Positions 8,147 through 17,379 of a stretch of DNA of 64,000 nt are shown in pieces; within the stretch, counting starts at the first letter, position 1; each line of letters starts with the position of its first letter. Position numbers and translations under genes: made by a program. The notes below the pieces were generated by a model. The model made no database searches and was not told the DNA's origin. It worked only from the letters and a program-made list of their open reading frames with translations. Source of the stretch: Streptomyces sp. NBC_01723 (GTDB lineage: Bacteria; Actinomycetota; Actinomycetes; Streptomycetales; Streptomycetaceae); contig NZ_CP109171.1 of NCBI RefSeq assembly GCF_036246005.1, positions 4,142,001 through 4,206,000 of the forward strand, written 5' to 3'.

Positions 8147-10242
8147 ACCTCGTACCAGATGCTCTTGCCCTTGCCGCGCGGGGCGACGCCCCAGGCGTCG
8201 GCGAGCAGCTCGATCAGCATCAGGCCGCGGCCCGAGGAGGCCATCTCCCCCGGCCGCCGCTTGTGCGGCAGGTCGTCGCCGTTGTCGGTGACCTCCACCC
8301 GGATCCGCCGTTCGCCGGGCTCGCCGGCCACTTCGGCGACCAGCAGGGCGTCGGTGTCGGTGTGCACCAGGACGTTGGTCAGCATCTCGGAGAGCAGGAG
8401 CACCGCGGCGTCCCGCTGGTCGTCGTCGGGCCAGTCGTGCAGCAGGTCGCGCAGGTGCTGCCGGGCGGTGGCGATCCGGGCGGGCTCGGCCTGCGCGACC
8501 GAGAGCATGGTGCGGCGCACCGTCGGCCGGGCCACGGTGCTGTCGCCGCAGCCGCAGCCCTCGCCCTGCCGGCACAGCAGCAGCAGGGCGATGTCGTCCT
8601 CCCGCCGGTCGGCCAGCGGACCGGTGGTGTGGTGCGAGGAGGGGCCGTGCACGGCCTGGACCAGGGCGTCGGCGAGGTCCTCCAGGCCGCCCTCGTGGTC
8701 CTCCAGGACCACCCGGAGGCGGTGCCAGCCGGTCTGCAGGTCGTGGCCGCCGGTCTCCACCAGGCCGTCCGTGCACAGCATCAGGGTGTCCCCCGGCTCC
8801 AGGGCGAGCCGGGTGGTCGGGTAGTCGGTGTCCGGGTCGATGCCGAGGGGGAGCCCGCCCGCCGTGGCAAGGATCAGCGCCGTCCCGTCCGCCATGCGCA
8901 CGACCGGGTCCAGATGCCCGGCGCGGGCGCTCTCCACGGTGCCGGTCGCGGGGTCGACCTCGGCGTAGTAGCAGGTCGCGAAGCGCAGGTCGCCGGGGTC
9001 CTGGTCGGACTGGGTCAGGCCGTGGAAGAAGTGCGAGGCGCGGGAGAGCACCGCGTCCGGGCGGTGGCCCTCGGAGGCGTAGGCGCGCAGCGCGATGCGC
9101 AGCTGGCCCATCAGCGCGGCCGCCCGTACGTCGTGTCCCTGGACGTCGCCGATGACGATGGCGAAGCGCTCGCCGGGCAGCGGGATCATGTCGTACCAGT
9201 CGCCGCCGACCTGGAGTCCGCCGCCGGTGGGGACGTAGCGGGCGGCGATGTCCATGCCGGGGATCTCCGGGCCCAGCACGGGCAGCATGGCGCGCTGGAC
9301 CCCGTCGGTCAGCTCCCGCTGGGTCTCGGCGGCGCCCGCCCGGGACAGGGCCTGCGCCAGCATCCGCGCCACGGTGGTCAGCACGGACCGCTCGTCCGGG
9401 GTGAACGTGACCGGGTACGCGAAGGCCGCCAGCCAGGCGCCCATGGTGCGGCCGGCCACGGTCAGCGGCAGGTAGGCCCAGGAGCGGCGGCCGAGGCGCT
9501 CGGCGAGCGGCCAGGTCATGGGGTAGCGGGACCGGTACTGCTGGGGGGAGGAGAGGTAGACGGCGCGGCCGGTGCGGGCCACCTCGGCGGCCGGGTAGTC
9601 GGTGTCCAGGGACATGTCCACGAACGGGTTGACCTCGTTCTCGGGCTGCCCGTGGTGGCCGATGACGGTGAGGCGGTCGCCGGAGACCCCGAAGACCGCG
9701 AGGCCGTCCGGCGAGAACCCCGGCATCGACAGGGCCGCGGCGACCCGCAGCACCTCCTCCGTGGAGCGCGCCTCGGCCAGGGCCCTTCCCGCGTCCAGCA
9801 GGAAGGCCTCGCGCGAGCGGCGCCAGTCGCCGGTGACCGCGCTGCGCCCGGCGGGGGTGCCCGGGGTGGGCTCGGTGACCTCCTGGAGGGTGCCGGTCAG
9901 CTCGTACGCCTTGCGCAGGGGGTCGAAGGAGGGCTTGGAGCGGCTGCGGACCACGCGGACGACATGGCCCCGCTCGTCCATGATCCGGATCCGGACCTCG
10001 GCGAGGGTGCCCTCCGCGACGGCGAGCTGGACCACGCCGGTGATCTCGTTCCAGTCGACCGGATGCAGCCGGGCCCGTACCTGTGCCTCGGTGAGGCACG
10101 CCCGTTCCGGGGGCAGCCCCAGCAGGCGGGCGGCCTCCGCGTCCACCGTGACCTCACCCGTGGCGGTGTCCCAGTGCCACAGACCGGTCGCCAGGGCGGC
10201 CAGGACGTCCCCCACGTCGGGCAGGGGCTCACCAGTGCGCAT
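8092..10242 (-). CDS. PAS-GAF-SpoIIE phosphatase with C-terminal anti-sigma-type ATPase domain
   Basis: A 716-aa cytosolic signalling protein. Order: PAS-like domain (about 1-125, GLWHWDTATGEV), GAF (about 150-315), PP2C/SpoIIE phosphatase (about 330-560, with GGDWYDMIPL, IGDVQGHDVRAAALMGQ and TDGLVETG), then a HATPase_c domain of the RsbW type (about 590-705, with LSEMLTNVLVHT and SSGRGLMLIELL). Streptomyces has many such proteins that control anti-sigma/anti-anti-sigma switches; one chain here can both phosphorylate and dephosphorylate partners. No adjacent STAS protein is present, so the partner is elsewhere. It is divergent from aspS, with parS between. Confidence 0.93.
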   Translation of the reverse strand: MRTGEPLPDVGDVLAALATGLWHWDTATGEVTVDAEAARLLGLPPERACLTEAQVRARLHPVDWNEITGVVQLAVAEGTLAEVRIRIMDERGHVVRVVRSRSKPSFDPLRKAYELTGTLQEVTEPTPGTPAGRSAVTGDWRRSREAFLLDAGRALAEARSTEEVLRVAAALSMPGFSPDGLAVFGVSGDRLTVIGHHGQPENEVNPFVDMSLDTDYPAAEVARTGRAVYLSSPQQYRSRYPMTWPLAERLGRRSWAYLPLTVAGRTMGAWLAAFAYPVTFTPDERSVLTTVARMLAQALSRAGAAETQRELTDGVQRAMLPVLGPEIPGMDIAARYVPTGGGLQVGGDWYDMIPLPGERFAIVIGDVQGHDVRAAALMGQLRIALRAYASEGHRPDAVLSRASHFFHGLTQSDQDPGDLRFATCYYAEVDPATGTVESARAGHLDPVVRMADGTALILATAGGLPLGIDPDTDYPTTRLALEPGDTLMLCTDGLVETGGHDLQTGWHRLRVVLEDHEGGLEDLADALVQAVHGPSSHHTTGPLADRREDDIALLLLCRQGEGCGCGDSTVARPTVRRTMLSVAQAEPARIATARQHLRDLLHDWPDDDQRDAAVLLLSEMLTNVLVHTDTDALLVAEVAGEPGERRIRVEVTDNGDDLPHKRRPGEMASSGRGLMLIELLADAWGVAPRGKGKSIWYEVYESADPEDGPADGSAAA

Positions 10243-10346
10243 GGGCCCACTGTAAGAAGAGGTGTTCGCAGGCTGCCACCGCTCGCGGCGGGGCCCCGGC
10301 GGTCAAAGGGGAGGAGGGCAGCCTTGGGTGCCCGGTACGCTGGGGT

Positions 10347-10362
10347 TGTTTCACGTGAAACG
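10347..10362. promoter_or_regulatory. parS site (ParB binding)
   Basis: TGTTTCACGTGAAACG contains the perfect 14-bp palindrome GTTTCACGTGAAAC, the core of bacterial parS, and 15 of 16 bases of the full consensus. It lies 42 bp upstream of aspS. In Streptomyces such sites cluster around oriC and nucleate ParB for segregation into spores. I noticed no second copy in this window. Confidence 0.93.
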
Positions 10363-10403
10363 CGAAACACCATCCCCGATCCGCGAAGGCTGGATGAACG
10401 ACG

Positions 10404-12167
10404 ATGCATCGGTACAGGTCCCACACCTGCGGCGAGCTCCGCTCCTCTGACGTCGGTACCGACGTCCGGCTGAGTGGCTGGCTGCACAATCGGCGCGACC
10501 TGGGCGGCATCCTCTTCATCGATCTGCGCGATCACCACGGCATCACGCAGCTCGTCGCCCGTCCGGGCACCGAGGCGTACGAAGCCCTGGACAAGCTGAC
10601 CAAGGAATCGACCGTTCGGGTCGACGGCAAGGTCGTCTCCCGCGGTGCCGACAACATCAACCCCGACCTGCCCACCGGCGAGGTCGAGGTCGAGGTGGGC
10701 GAGGTCGAGCTGCTCGGCGCCGCGCAGCCGCTGCCCTTCACGATCAACACCGAGGACGGGGTCAACGAGGAGCGGCGGCTGGAGTACCGCTTCCTCGACC
10801 TGCGGCGCGAGCGCATGCACCGCAACATCATGCTGCGCACGTCGGTCATCTCCTCGATCCGCAGCAAGATGGTGGCCCTCGGCTTCAACGAGATGGCGAC
10901 GCCGATCCTCACCGCGACCTCCCCCGAGGGCGCCCGCGACTTCGTCGTCCCGTCCCGCCTCCACGCGGGCCGGTTCTACGCCCTGCCCCAGGCGCCGCAG
11001 CAGTTCAAGCAGCTGCTGATGATCTCCGGCTTCGACCGGTACTTCCAGATCGCGCCCTGCTTCCGTGACGAGGACGCCCGCGCGGACCGCTCGCCGGGCG
11101 AGTTCTACCAGCTCGACGTCGAGATGAGCTTCGTCGAGCAGGAGGACGTCTTCCGTCCGATCGAGCAGCTGATGACGGAGCTGTTCGAGGAGTTCGGCAA
11201 CGGCCGGCACGTGACCTCGCCGTTCCCGCGCATCCCGTTCCGCGAGGCGATGCTGAAGTACGGCTCCGACAAGCCGGACCTGCGGGCCCAGCTGGAGCTG
11301 GTCGACATCACCGATGTCTTCGAGGGCTCGGAGTTCAAGGCCTTCGCCGGCAAGCACGTCCGCGCACTGCCGGTGCCGGACGTCTCCGGCCAGCCGCGCA
11401 AGTTCTTCGACCAGCTCGGCGACTACGCGGTGGAGCAGGGCGCCAAGGGCCTGGCCTGGGTCCGCGTCGCCGAGGACGGCTCGCTGACCGGCCCGATCGC
11501 CAAGTTCCTCACCGAGGCGAACGTCGCCGAGCTGACCAAGCGCCTCTCGCTGGCCGCCGGGCACGCGGTGTTCTTCGGCGCTGGCGAGTTCGACGAGGTC
11601 TCCAAGATCATGGGCGCGGTGCGGGTCGAGGCCGCCAAGCGCGCCGGGCACTTCGAGGAGAACGTCTTCCGGTTCTGCTGGATCGTCGACTTCCCGATGT
11701 ACGAGAAGGACGAGGAGACGGGGAAGATCGACTTCTCCCACAACCCCTTCTCGATGCCGCAGGGCGGCATGGACGCGCTGGAGAACCAGGACCCGCTGGA
11801 CATCCTGGCCTGGCAGTACGACATCGTCTGCAACGGCGTGGAGCTGTCCTCGGGCGCGATCCGGAACCACGAGCCGGAGATCATGCTCAAGGCCTTCGGG
11901 ATCGCGGGCTACGACGCGGAGACCGTCGAGCGCGAGTTCGCCGGCATGCTGCGCGCCTTCCGCTTCGGCGCCCCGCCGCACGGCGGCATCGCCCCGGGCG
12001 TCGACCGCATCGTGATGCTGCTGGCCGACGAGCCCAACATCCGCGAGACCATCGCCTTCCCGCTCAACGGCAACGCCCAGGACCTGATGATGGGCGCGCC
12101 GACGGAGCTGGACGAGTCCCGGCTGAGGGAGCTGCACCTTTCGGTGCGCAAGCCGCAGCCGAAGTAG
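10404..12167 (+). CDS. aspS: Aspartyl-tRNA synthetase
   Basis: A 587-aa class IIb synthetase that charges tRNA with aspartate. Residues about 10-105 form the anticodon-binding OB fold ([13 protein letters not shown]). The catalytic domain has motif 2 [10 protein letters not shown] near 215 and motif 3 [14 protein letters not shown] near 527-540, interrupted by the bacterial GAD insertion (about 290-415). Length is normal for the bacterial type. ATG 10404 lacks an obvious strong ribosome site. A parS site lies in the promoter region and an 18-bp hairpin terminator follows. Confidence 0.97.
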   Translation: MHRYRSHTCGELRSSDVGTDVRLSGWLHNRRDLGGILFIDLRDHHGITQLVARPGTEAYEALDKLTKESTVRVDGKVVSRGADNINPDLPTGEVEVEVGEVELLGAAQPLPFTINTEDGVNEERRLEYRFLDLRRERMHRNIMLRTSVISSIRSKMVALGFNEMATPILTATSPEGARDFVVPSRLHAGRFYALPQAPQQFKQLLMISGFDRYFQIAPCFRDEDARADRSPGEFYQLDVEMSFVEQEDVFRPIEQLMTELFEEFGNGRHVTSPFPRIPFREAMLKYGSDKPDLRAQLELVDITDVFEGSEFKAFAGKHVRALPVPDVSGQPRKFFDQLGDYAVEQGAKGLAWVRVAEDGSLTGPIAKFLTEANVAELTKRLSLAAGHAVFFGAGEFDEVSKIMGAVRVEAAKRAGHFEENVFRFCWIVDFPMYEKDEETGKIDFSHNPFSMPQGGMDALENQDPLDILAWQYDIVCNGVELSSGAIRNHEPEIMLKAFGIAGYDAETVEREFAGMLRAFRFGAPPHGGIAPGVDRIVMLLADEPNIRETIAFPLNGNAQDLMMGAPTELDESRLRELHLSVRKPQPK

Positions 12168-12185
12168 GCGGCGACAGTCTTACCG

Positions 12186-12226
12186 GCGAAGGGCCCGGAA
12201 CCGTGTGCCGGTTCCGGGCCCTTCGC
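12186..12226. terminator. Strong bidirectional terminator
   Basis: A 17-bp perfect stem (12186-12202 with 12210-12226), extendable by one G-C pair, between aspS and the convergent Uma2 gene. It can serve both strands. Confidence 0.85.
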
Positions 12227-12231
12227 TGTCG

Positions 12232-12837
12232 TCACGCCTGATCCTCGTCGCGGTAGACCGGCAGGTCGTGGGTCGAGATGGCCCACTCGGCGATGGTGAC
12301 GTCCTCGCCGTAGACGAAATCCTTGCGGGTGGCGTAGCGGGGGCCGCCGGGAGTGGCGTGGATGTCGCTGAGCACGGCGCCGGTCGCGGTGCGGGGGTCG
12401 AAGATCGCGTAGACCGGGATGCCGATCAGAGGGTAGTCGCGCAGCTTGGTGACCCAGTCGTTGTCCGGATTGGAGCGGGAGACGATCTCGACGGCGGCGA
12501 TGATCGTACGCGGGTCGAACGGCCCCTCTCCTTCCATGTCCGCCTCGGCGATGACCATGATGTCGGGGCGGCGCAGGATCCCCTCCGGCTCCATCTCGAC
12601 GTCGGGCTCGCCGGTGTGCGCCACGATCTCCTCGGGCATGACCTTCTCCAGGCGTTTGCGGAGCCGGAGCGCGGTGAGCTCGTGTGGCCGCACGGGCGAC
12701 ATCATGTCGAGGACGATTCCTTCTTTGGTGATCTCGAACTTGCCGGGGAGCGTGCCGTCCGTGGACTCCACGAAGTCGCGCATGACCCTGTACAGGTGGG
12801 ATGCACCCTGCCGTGCGTCGTCCGGGGCGATGGTCAT
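12232..12837 (-). CDS. Uma2 family (DUF820) restriction-endonuclease-like protein
   Basis: A 201-aa protein of the Uma2 family, common in Streptomyces and cyanobacteria and built on the PD-(D/E)xK nuclease fold. Candidate catalytic residues appear in order: EPDVEMEPEGILRRPDIMVIAE (about 95-115), AVEIVSRSNPDND (about 132-144), then a lysine in VTKLRDY (about 147). Function is not established; no substrate or neighbouring methylase is evident. ATG 12837 has GAGGAG about 9 bases upstream. It converges on aspS across the shared terminator. Confidence 0.9.
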   Translation of the reverse strand: MTIAPDDARQGASHLYRVMRDFVESTDGTLPGKFEITKEGIVLDMMSPVRPHELTALRLRKRLEKVMPEEIVAHTGEPDVEMEPEGILRRPDIMVIAEADMEGEGPFDPRTIIAAVEIVSRSNPDNDWVTKLRDYPLIGIPVYAIFDPRTATGAVLSDIHATPGGPRYATRKDFVYGEDVTIAEWAISTHDLPVYRDEDQA

Positions 12838-12884
12838 GGCGCTCGCTCCTCGTCGTCTGTGCCCAGGGGCAAGGATCGTCGCTC

Positions 12885-13766
12885 TCATGCTAGGCGGCCT
12901 CCGGGGGGCACCTCGGATCGGCAGTCGCGGCACCTGCCCGGTTCGGGCGCCCGGAAGGCGCGGTCGCAGGCGTCGCAGGTCTGGAGTGGGTGGCGGGGCT
13001 CGTGGGCCGGTGAGGCCGGTGGCCTGAACGGCGGTGGGGGCGGCAACCGGGCGGTCAGGCGGTGGGCGAGGAGGGCGGCCGGGCGGATCAGGTCGTCGTC
13101 CGGCAGGTTCGCGGTCAGGGCGTGGCGTACGGCGGTCGGGGTGACCTCGCGTTCGAGCCAGGCGGCGACGCCCGGGGCCAGGTGTTCGGCGTCCGTGGCG
13201 GACAGCAGGAGGCGGGGGTCGCGGCGGCGCAGGCCGGTGAGGACTTCGGCCGCCGCCTGGAGGAGGGCGGGAGCGGTGCACGAGGGCTGCGGGACGGCGG
13301 GGAGGCGCTTGCGTGGCGTGGCCTCGTCGGGGTCCGTGCGTCGCCGGGCGGGCCTGCGCGGTGCCGTGTCCCGCGTGGCGCTGCGGTGGCCGGGCCTGTT
13401 GCAGGAGACGGTGCGGGTGACGATGCGGCCGGTGGCCGTGCGCTCCCTGCTGCGGATCAGGTAGCCGTGGGCTTCGAGTTCGTTCAGCGCGGCGGCGATG
13501 CGCGTGGGGCCTTCGGGGAAGCGGGCGGCAAGGGTCTTGATGTCGACGGCGGTGCCCGGCCGCACGGACTGGATGTAGCAGGCCAGTCCGATGGCGAGCC
13601 CCGACAGCTCCGGGTGCTGCACCAGGTCGTTGCCGACCACCGTGAAGTTCTCGGTGTGGCGGACGTGGTCGTGGGTGACGCCGGCGAACGGCTTTTCGGC
13701 GGGGTGATTTTTGCGCGGGATACGGGACTGGGCGCGCAGGGGGGCACTAGGGTTTTCGGTATCCAT
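12885..13766 (-). CDS. Helix-turn-helix protein with C-terminal zinc ribbon
   Basis: A 293-aa protein. Residues about 25-125 form a winged-helix-like region (HPELSGLAIGLACYIQ through VDIKTLAARFPEGPTRIAAALNELEAHGYL), resembling replication-initiator or GntR-like DNA-binding folds. A basic linker and a helical region follow, and the chain ends with a Cys4 zinc ribbon (CDACDRAF then CRDC). This architecture recurs in Streptomyces accessory loci next to XRE/DUF397 genes. ATG 13766 is chosen over upstream starts because an AAGG lies about 8 bases before it. Confidence 0.8.
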   Translation of the reverse strand: MDTENPSAPLRAQSRIPRKNHPAEKPFAGVTHDHVRHTENFTVVGNDLVQHPELSGLAIGLACYIQSVRPGTAVDIKTLAARFPEGPTRIAAALNELEAHGYLIRSRERTATGRIVTRTVSCNRPGHRSATRDTAPRRPARRRTDPDEATPRKRLPAVPQPSCTAPALLQAAAEVLTGLRRRDPRLLLSATDAEHLAPGVAAWLEREVTPTAVRHALTANLPDDDLIRPAALLAHRLTARLPPPPPFRPPASPAHEPRHPLQTCDACDRAFRAPEPGRCRDCRSEVPPGGRLA

Positions 13767-14152
13767 CGAGAAGCCTTGATCTTCTTCGGTGGTCAGGCCC
13801 TCGCATTGGGATGCCAGTCCCGGCGGGGGCCGTCGCATGTCCGGGGTGTCTGCGGTGTGCTGCTGTCGCTGAGAGTGGAGCAGGCAACCGGTGGCATATC
13901 CAGCCCAGTTGGGCATATTCACTCGCGGGGGTGACCTGGCCCGACGGGAGGGAGGGGTGGGGCTTGGTGGGGTTCTTTCTCTCCAGTGAGTAGTTCATAG
14001 GGGTCGCAGGTGGGACCGGAGCTTGAGGCGTCAGGTTTCGGTGGATGCGGGAGTGGGCCGGGTGGGATCTGTCCGGGCGTGTCCAGGCTTGTCGGGGCGT
14101 CGTTCACGGGTAGGGCGTGGCTGGTACGGGGCAGTACGACGGAGGGGCGCGC
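13767..14152. promoter_or_regulatory. 386-bp divergent intergenic region with a 12-bp palindrome
   Basis: The gap between the HTH/zinc-ribbon gene and the XRE gene contains no convincing CDS. The dyad GCCCAGTTGGGC (13903-13914, arms GCCCA/TGGGC) is flanked by direct GCATAT repeats at 13894 and 13913. AGTAGTTCATAG near 13988 is less GC-rich. The gap probably holds both promoters; the dyad is the best operator candidate. Confidence 0.4.
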
Positions 14153-15028
14153 ATGTCGGTGGACGGCGAGGTTCGGCAGCTCAGGACCGAGGCTGACGAG
14201 CCGGGGTGGGAGGTCGACCCGGACGACGAGTGGGGCGTGGCGGTGATCGCCACGGTGGGGCGGCAGTTGAAGCTGCGGCGCGAGGCCGTGGGGATGCGGG
14301 CAGGCGACTTCGGCCGGGCCGTGGGGTACGGCGAGGATCTCGTCTACAAGATCGAGGGCGGGAAGCGGATCCCCAGGCCGGAGTACCTGGAGCGGGCGGA
14401 CGAGGTGCTCGGGGCGGGCGGGCTGCTCGCGGCGATGCGGGAGGACGTGGCCAAGGTCCGCTATCCCAAGAAGGTGCGGGATCTGGCGCAGATGGAGGCG
14501 CGGGCGGTCGAGATCGGGGTGTACGAGAACAGCAACGTCGCGGGTCTGTTGCAGACCCCGGAATACGCCAGGGCGCTGCTTGGGTCGTGGCAGCCCGCCT
14601 ACACCCCGGAGGATCTGGAGCGCCTGGTCGCCGCCCGCGTCGCTCGGCAGGCCGTCTACGAGAGGTCTCCCGCACCCGCGCTGAGCTTCGTCCTGGAAGA
14701 GGGGACGCTTCGGCGGAAGGTCGGAGGCACAATGGTCCGGCGACAGCAATTCGAACGCCTGCTGGAGGTGGGGAGGTTGAGCAGTGTCACGCTCCAGGTG
14801 ATGCCGATGGACAGTGCGGCGCACCCCGGCATGAGCGGCAGGATCGAGTTGCTGAAGTTCGAGGACGGCACCGCTGTGGGGCGCTCCGAGGGGGCGTTCA
14901 ACGGCCGCCCCGTCACTGACCTGCGACAGCTCCGGATCCTTGAGCTGCGGTATGGCACCATCCGGGCGCAGGCTCTCCCACCAGGGGAGTCGTTGGCCTT
15001 CATCGATCAACTGCTGGGAGAAACATGA
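14153..15028 (+). CDS. XRE family regulator with DUF5753 (Scr1 type)
   Basis: A 291-aa protein. An N-terminal helix-turn-helix (about 38-92, GRQLKLRREAVGMRAGDFGRAVGYGEDLVYKIEGGKR) precedes a DUF5753 domain (about 110-285, AVEIGVYENSNVAGLLQTPEYARALL), the layout of the Scr1 regulators that are numerous in Streptomyces. ATG 14153 follows a GGAGGGG ribosome site. Its stop overlaps the DUF397 gene start (ATGA). Such pairs have been compared to toxin-antitoxin modules and affect development when overexpressed; the specific target is unknown. Confidence 0.93.
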   Translation: MSVDGEVRQLRTEADEPGWEVDPDDEWGVAVIATVGRQLKLRREAVGMRAGDFGRAVGYGEDLVYKIEGGKRIPRPEYLERADEVLGAGGLLAAMREDVAKVRYPKKVRDLAQMEARAVEIGVYENSNVAGLLQTPEYARALLGSWQPAYTPEDLERLVAARVARQAVYERSPAPALSFVLEEGTLRRKVGGTMVRRQQFERLLEVGRLSSVTLQVMPMDSAAHPGMSGRIELLKFEDGTAVGRSEGAFNGRPVTDLRQLRILELRYGTIRAQALPPGESLAFIDQLLGET

Positions 15029-15237
15029 TCCGCAAGGCCCCCGCCGGTGATGCCGCTGAACTGGCGTGGTTCAAGAGCAGTTACAGCAGTGGTCCTGACG
15101 GGGATTCCTGCGTCGAGATCGCCCTAGCCCCCCGCACCACCCACGTCCGCGACTCCAAGTACCGCGACGCCGGTCCGCGCCTCGCGCTCGACGCGGACGC
15201 GTGGGCGGACTTCGTGGCGTACGCGTCCGGGGGCTGA
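15025..15237 (+). CDS. DUF397 partner protein
   Basis: A 70-aa protein with the DUF397 signature: WFKSSYSSGPDGDSCVEIA near the N terminus, VRDSKYRDAGPRL in the middle and WADFVAYASGG at the end. DUF397 proteins are the small partners of Scr1-type XRE regulators and are proposed to bind them. It is translationally coupled to the XRE gene by a 4-bp overlap. Confidence 0.93.
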   Translation: MIRKAPAGDAAELAWFKSSYSSGPDGDSCVEIALAPRTTHVRDSKYRDAGPRLALDADAWADFVAYASGG

Positions 15238-15246
15238 CCTCTTCGG

Positions 15247-15612
15247 CTACCGGGCCACGAACTGGGTCAGGATGGCCTGGACCTCGTAGATGTCGACGCC
15301 CTTGGTGAAGGTCTTCTGGATGGGGACCTGGGAGCCGGAGAGCCAGATCTTCAGTTCCGCGTCGAGGTCGAAGGTGCCGGCCGTCTCGACCGCGAAGTGC
15401 GTGATGCTGCGGTACGGGACCGAGTGGTACTCCGTCTTCTTGCCGGTGATGCCCTGCTTGTCGATCAGGATCAGGCGCCGGTCGGTGAACAGGATGGTGT
15501 CGCGGATCAGCAGGTACGCGGCGTACACCTGCTCACCCTGGCCGAGCAGGCGCGCGTACTCCTGCTGCGCCTGGGCCGGGTCGATGCTGTGGGCGTTGCC
15601 GAACAGTGCCAT
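15247..15612 (-). CDS. Bacterial PH-domain protein
   Basis: A 121-aa protein matching the bacterial PH-domain family (bPH_1): EQVYAAYLLIRDTILFTDRRLILIDKQGITGKKTEYHSVPYRSITHFAVETAG is the characteristic beta-rich stretch, followed by FDLDAELKIWLSG and a terminal helix. It has no membrane segment. Cellular role is unknown. ATG 15612 is preceded by GAGGGGGGA. It lies downstream of metG but is separated from it by a strong hairpin, so it is probably transcribed from its own promoter. Confidence 0.9.
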   Translation of the reverse strand: MALFGNAHSIDPAQAQQEYARLLGQGEQVYAAYLLIRDTILFTDRRLILIDKQGITGKKTEYHSVPYRSITHFAVETAGTFDLDAELKIWLSGSQVPIQKTFTKGVDIYEVQAILTQFVAR

Positions 15613-15662
15613 GGACTGGTCCCCCCTCGTGTACTCGCAGTGCACCGATCTTCGCAAAGCGA

Positions 15663-15697
15663 GGGGCCCGGGAGAAGGTCTGATCCTCCCGGGCCCC
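15663..15697 (-). terminator. metG terminator
   Basis: GGGGCCCGGGAG (15663-15674) pairs with CTCCCGGGCCCC (15686-15697) over an 11-base loop. It lies 18 bp beyond the metG stop on the minus strand. Confidence 0.8.
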
Positions 15698-15714
15698 AGG
15701 CTGTAGCGAGCGCG

Positions 15715-17331
15715 TTACGCGGTCGGCTTCTCCTCGAGACGGGGGAAGAGCACCGCGCCCTTGGTGACCGTCGCGCCGGCGGGCAGGCGGCCCCAGTCCG
15801 CGGCGTCCTGGACCTTCTGGTCCGCGAGGGTGCCCAGGAGGGCTTCGGCGCCGAGGGAGTCCCAGAGCTTCTGCGAGGTGTCCGGCATGATCGGGTTCAG
15901 CAGGACGGCCACCGCGCGGAGCGACTCCGCGGCCGTGTAGAGGATCGTCGCCAGGCGGGCCCTGCCCTCCGGCGAATCGTCCTTCGCGACCTTCCAGGGC
16001 TCCTGCTCCGTGATGTAGCCGTTGACCTGCTTCACGAAGTCGAAGACCGCCAGGATGCCGCCCTGGAAGTCCAGCTCCTCGCCGATCTTGCGGTCCGCCT
16101 CCGTGACCGCCTTGGTCAGGCCGTCGTGGATGGCCCTCTCGGCGTCCCCGTCGGCCGTCGCGGCCGGCAGTTCGCCGCCGAAGTACTTGCCGATCATGGC
16201 CGCTACGCGGGAGGCGAGGTTGCCGTAGTCGTTGGCCAGCTCGCTGGTGTAGCGGGCGGAGAAATCCTCCCAGGAGAACGAGCCGTCCTGGCCGAACGCG
16301 ATCGCGCGCAGGAAGTACCAGCGGTACGCGTCCACGCCGAAGTGCGAGGTCAGGTCCTGCGGCTTGATGCCCGTCAGGTTGGACTTGCTCATCTTCTCGC
16401 CGCCGACCATCAGCCAGCCGTTCGCGGCGATCTTCCCGGGCAGCGGGAGGCCCTGGGCCATCAGCATCGCCGGCCAGATGATCGCGTGGAAGCGGAGGAT
16501 GTCCTTGCCGACCAGGTGCACGTCGGCGGGGAAGGTGGCCTCGAACTTCTCCGGGTTCTCGTTGTAGCCGACCGCGGTGGCGTAGTTCAGCAGGGCGTCG
16601 ACCCACACGTAGATGACGTGCTTGTCGTCCCAGGGGACCGGGACGCCCCAGTCGAAGGTCGAGCGGGAGATGGAGAGGTCCTGGAGGCCCTGGCGGACGA
16701 AGTTCACAACCTCGTTGCGCGCGGACTCGGGCTGGATGAAGCCCGGGTTGGCCTCGTAGTGGGCCAGGAGCTTCTCGCTGTACTCGCTCAGCTTGAAGAA
16801 GTAGTTCTCCTCGCTGAGGATCTCCACCGGCTTCTTGTGGATCGGGCAGAGCTTCTGGCCCGCGTACTCGCCCTCGCCGTCGAGCAGCTCGCCGGGGAGC
16901 TTGTACTCCTCGCAGCCGACGCAGTACGGGCCCTCGTAGCCGCCCTTGTAGATCTCGTCCTTGTCGTACAGGTCCTGCACGAACTCCTGGACGCGGTCGG
17001 TGTGCCGCTTCTGCGTGGTGCGGATGAAGTCGTCGTTCGCGATCTCCAGGTGCTCCCACAGGGGCTTCCAGGCCTCGGTGACGAGCTTGTCGGCCCAGGC
17101 CTGCGGGGTGACCCCGTTCGCCTCGGCCGTGCGCATGATCTTCTGACCGTGCTCGTCCGTGCCGGTGAGGTACCACACCTTCTCGCCGCGCTGGCGGTGC
17201 CAGCGGGTGAGCACGTCGCCTGCGACGGTCGTATAGGCGTGGCCCAGGTGAGGAGCGTCGTTGACGTAGTAAATGGGGGTCGAGACGTAGAACGCCTTCG
17301 ACCCCTGCTTCTCGTTTCCAGTGGCCGCCAT
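15715..17331 (-). CDS. metG: Methionyl-tRNA synthetase
   Basis: A 538-aa class I synthetase. The HIGH-type motif is HLGH near residue 28 (PIYYVNDAPHLGHAYTT) and the second signature KMSKS lies near residue 312. One zinc knuckle (YCVGC then CPIH, about 134-162) sits in the connective domain. The C-terminal helical anticodon domain ends near residue 535; there is no appended tRNA-binding EMAP domain, so it is a short form. ATG 17331 starts MAATGNEKQGSK. It charges initiator and elongator tRNA with methionine. Confidence 0.97.
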   Translation of the reverse strand: MAATGNEKQGSKAFYVSTPIYYVNDAPHLGHAYTTVAGDVLTRWHRQRGEKVWYLTGTDEHGQKIMRTAEANGVTPQAWADKLVTEAWKPLWEHLEIANDDFIRTTQKRHTDRVQEFVQDLYDKDEIYKGGYEGPYCVGCEEYKLPGELLDGEGEYAGQKLCPIHKKPVEILSEENYFFKLSEYSEKLLAHYEANPGFIQPESARNEVVNFVRQGLQDLSISRSTFDWGVPVPWDDKHVIYVWVDALLNYATAVGYNENPEKFEATFPADVHLVGKDILRFHAIIWPAMLMAQGLPLPGKIAANGWLMVGGEKMSKSNLTGIKPQDLTSHFGVDAYRWYFLRAIAFGQDGSFSWEDFSARYTSELANDYGNLASRVAAMIGKYFGGELPAATADGDAERAIHDGLTKAVTEADRKIGEELDFQGGILAVFDFVKQVNGYITEQEPWKVAKDDSPEGRARLATILYTAAESLRAVAVLLNPIMPDTSQKLWDSLGAEALLGTLADQKVQDAADWGRLPAGATVTKGAVLFPRLEEKPTA

Positions 17332-17379
17332 GGGCGAAATCCTACTGGTCCGTCGTAGATCGACTCACACGCGTTTCGG

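Noticed and set aside
5102..10099. Very long minus-strand open frame (1665 codons)
   Set aside because: It is a high-GC shadow frame antisense to the ABC ATPase, glycosyltransferase and transporter genes and out of frame with the SpoIIE-type gene. Composition is Arg/Pro/Gly-rich with no domain.
10262..10450. Short plus-strand frame over parS
   Set aside because: No ribosome site, and it overlaps parS and the aspS start. Treated as noncoding.
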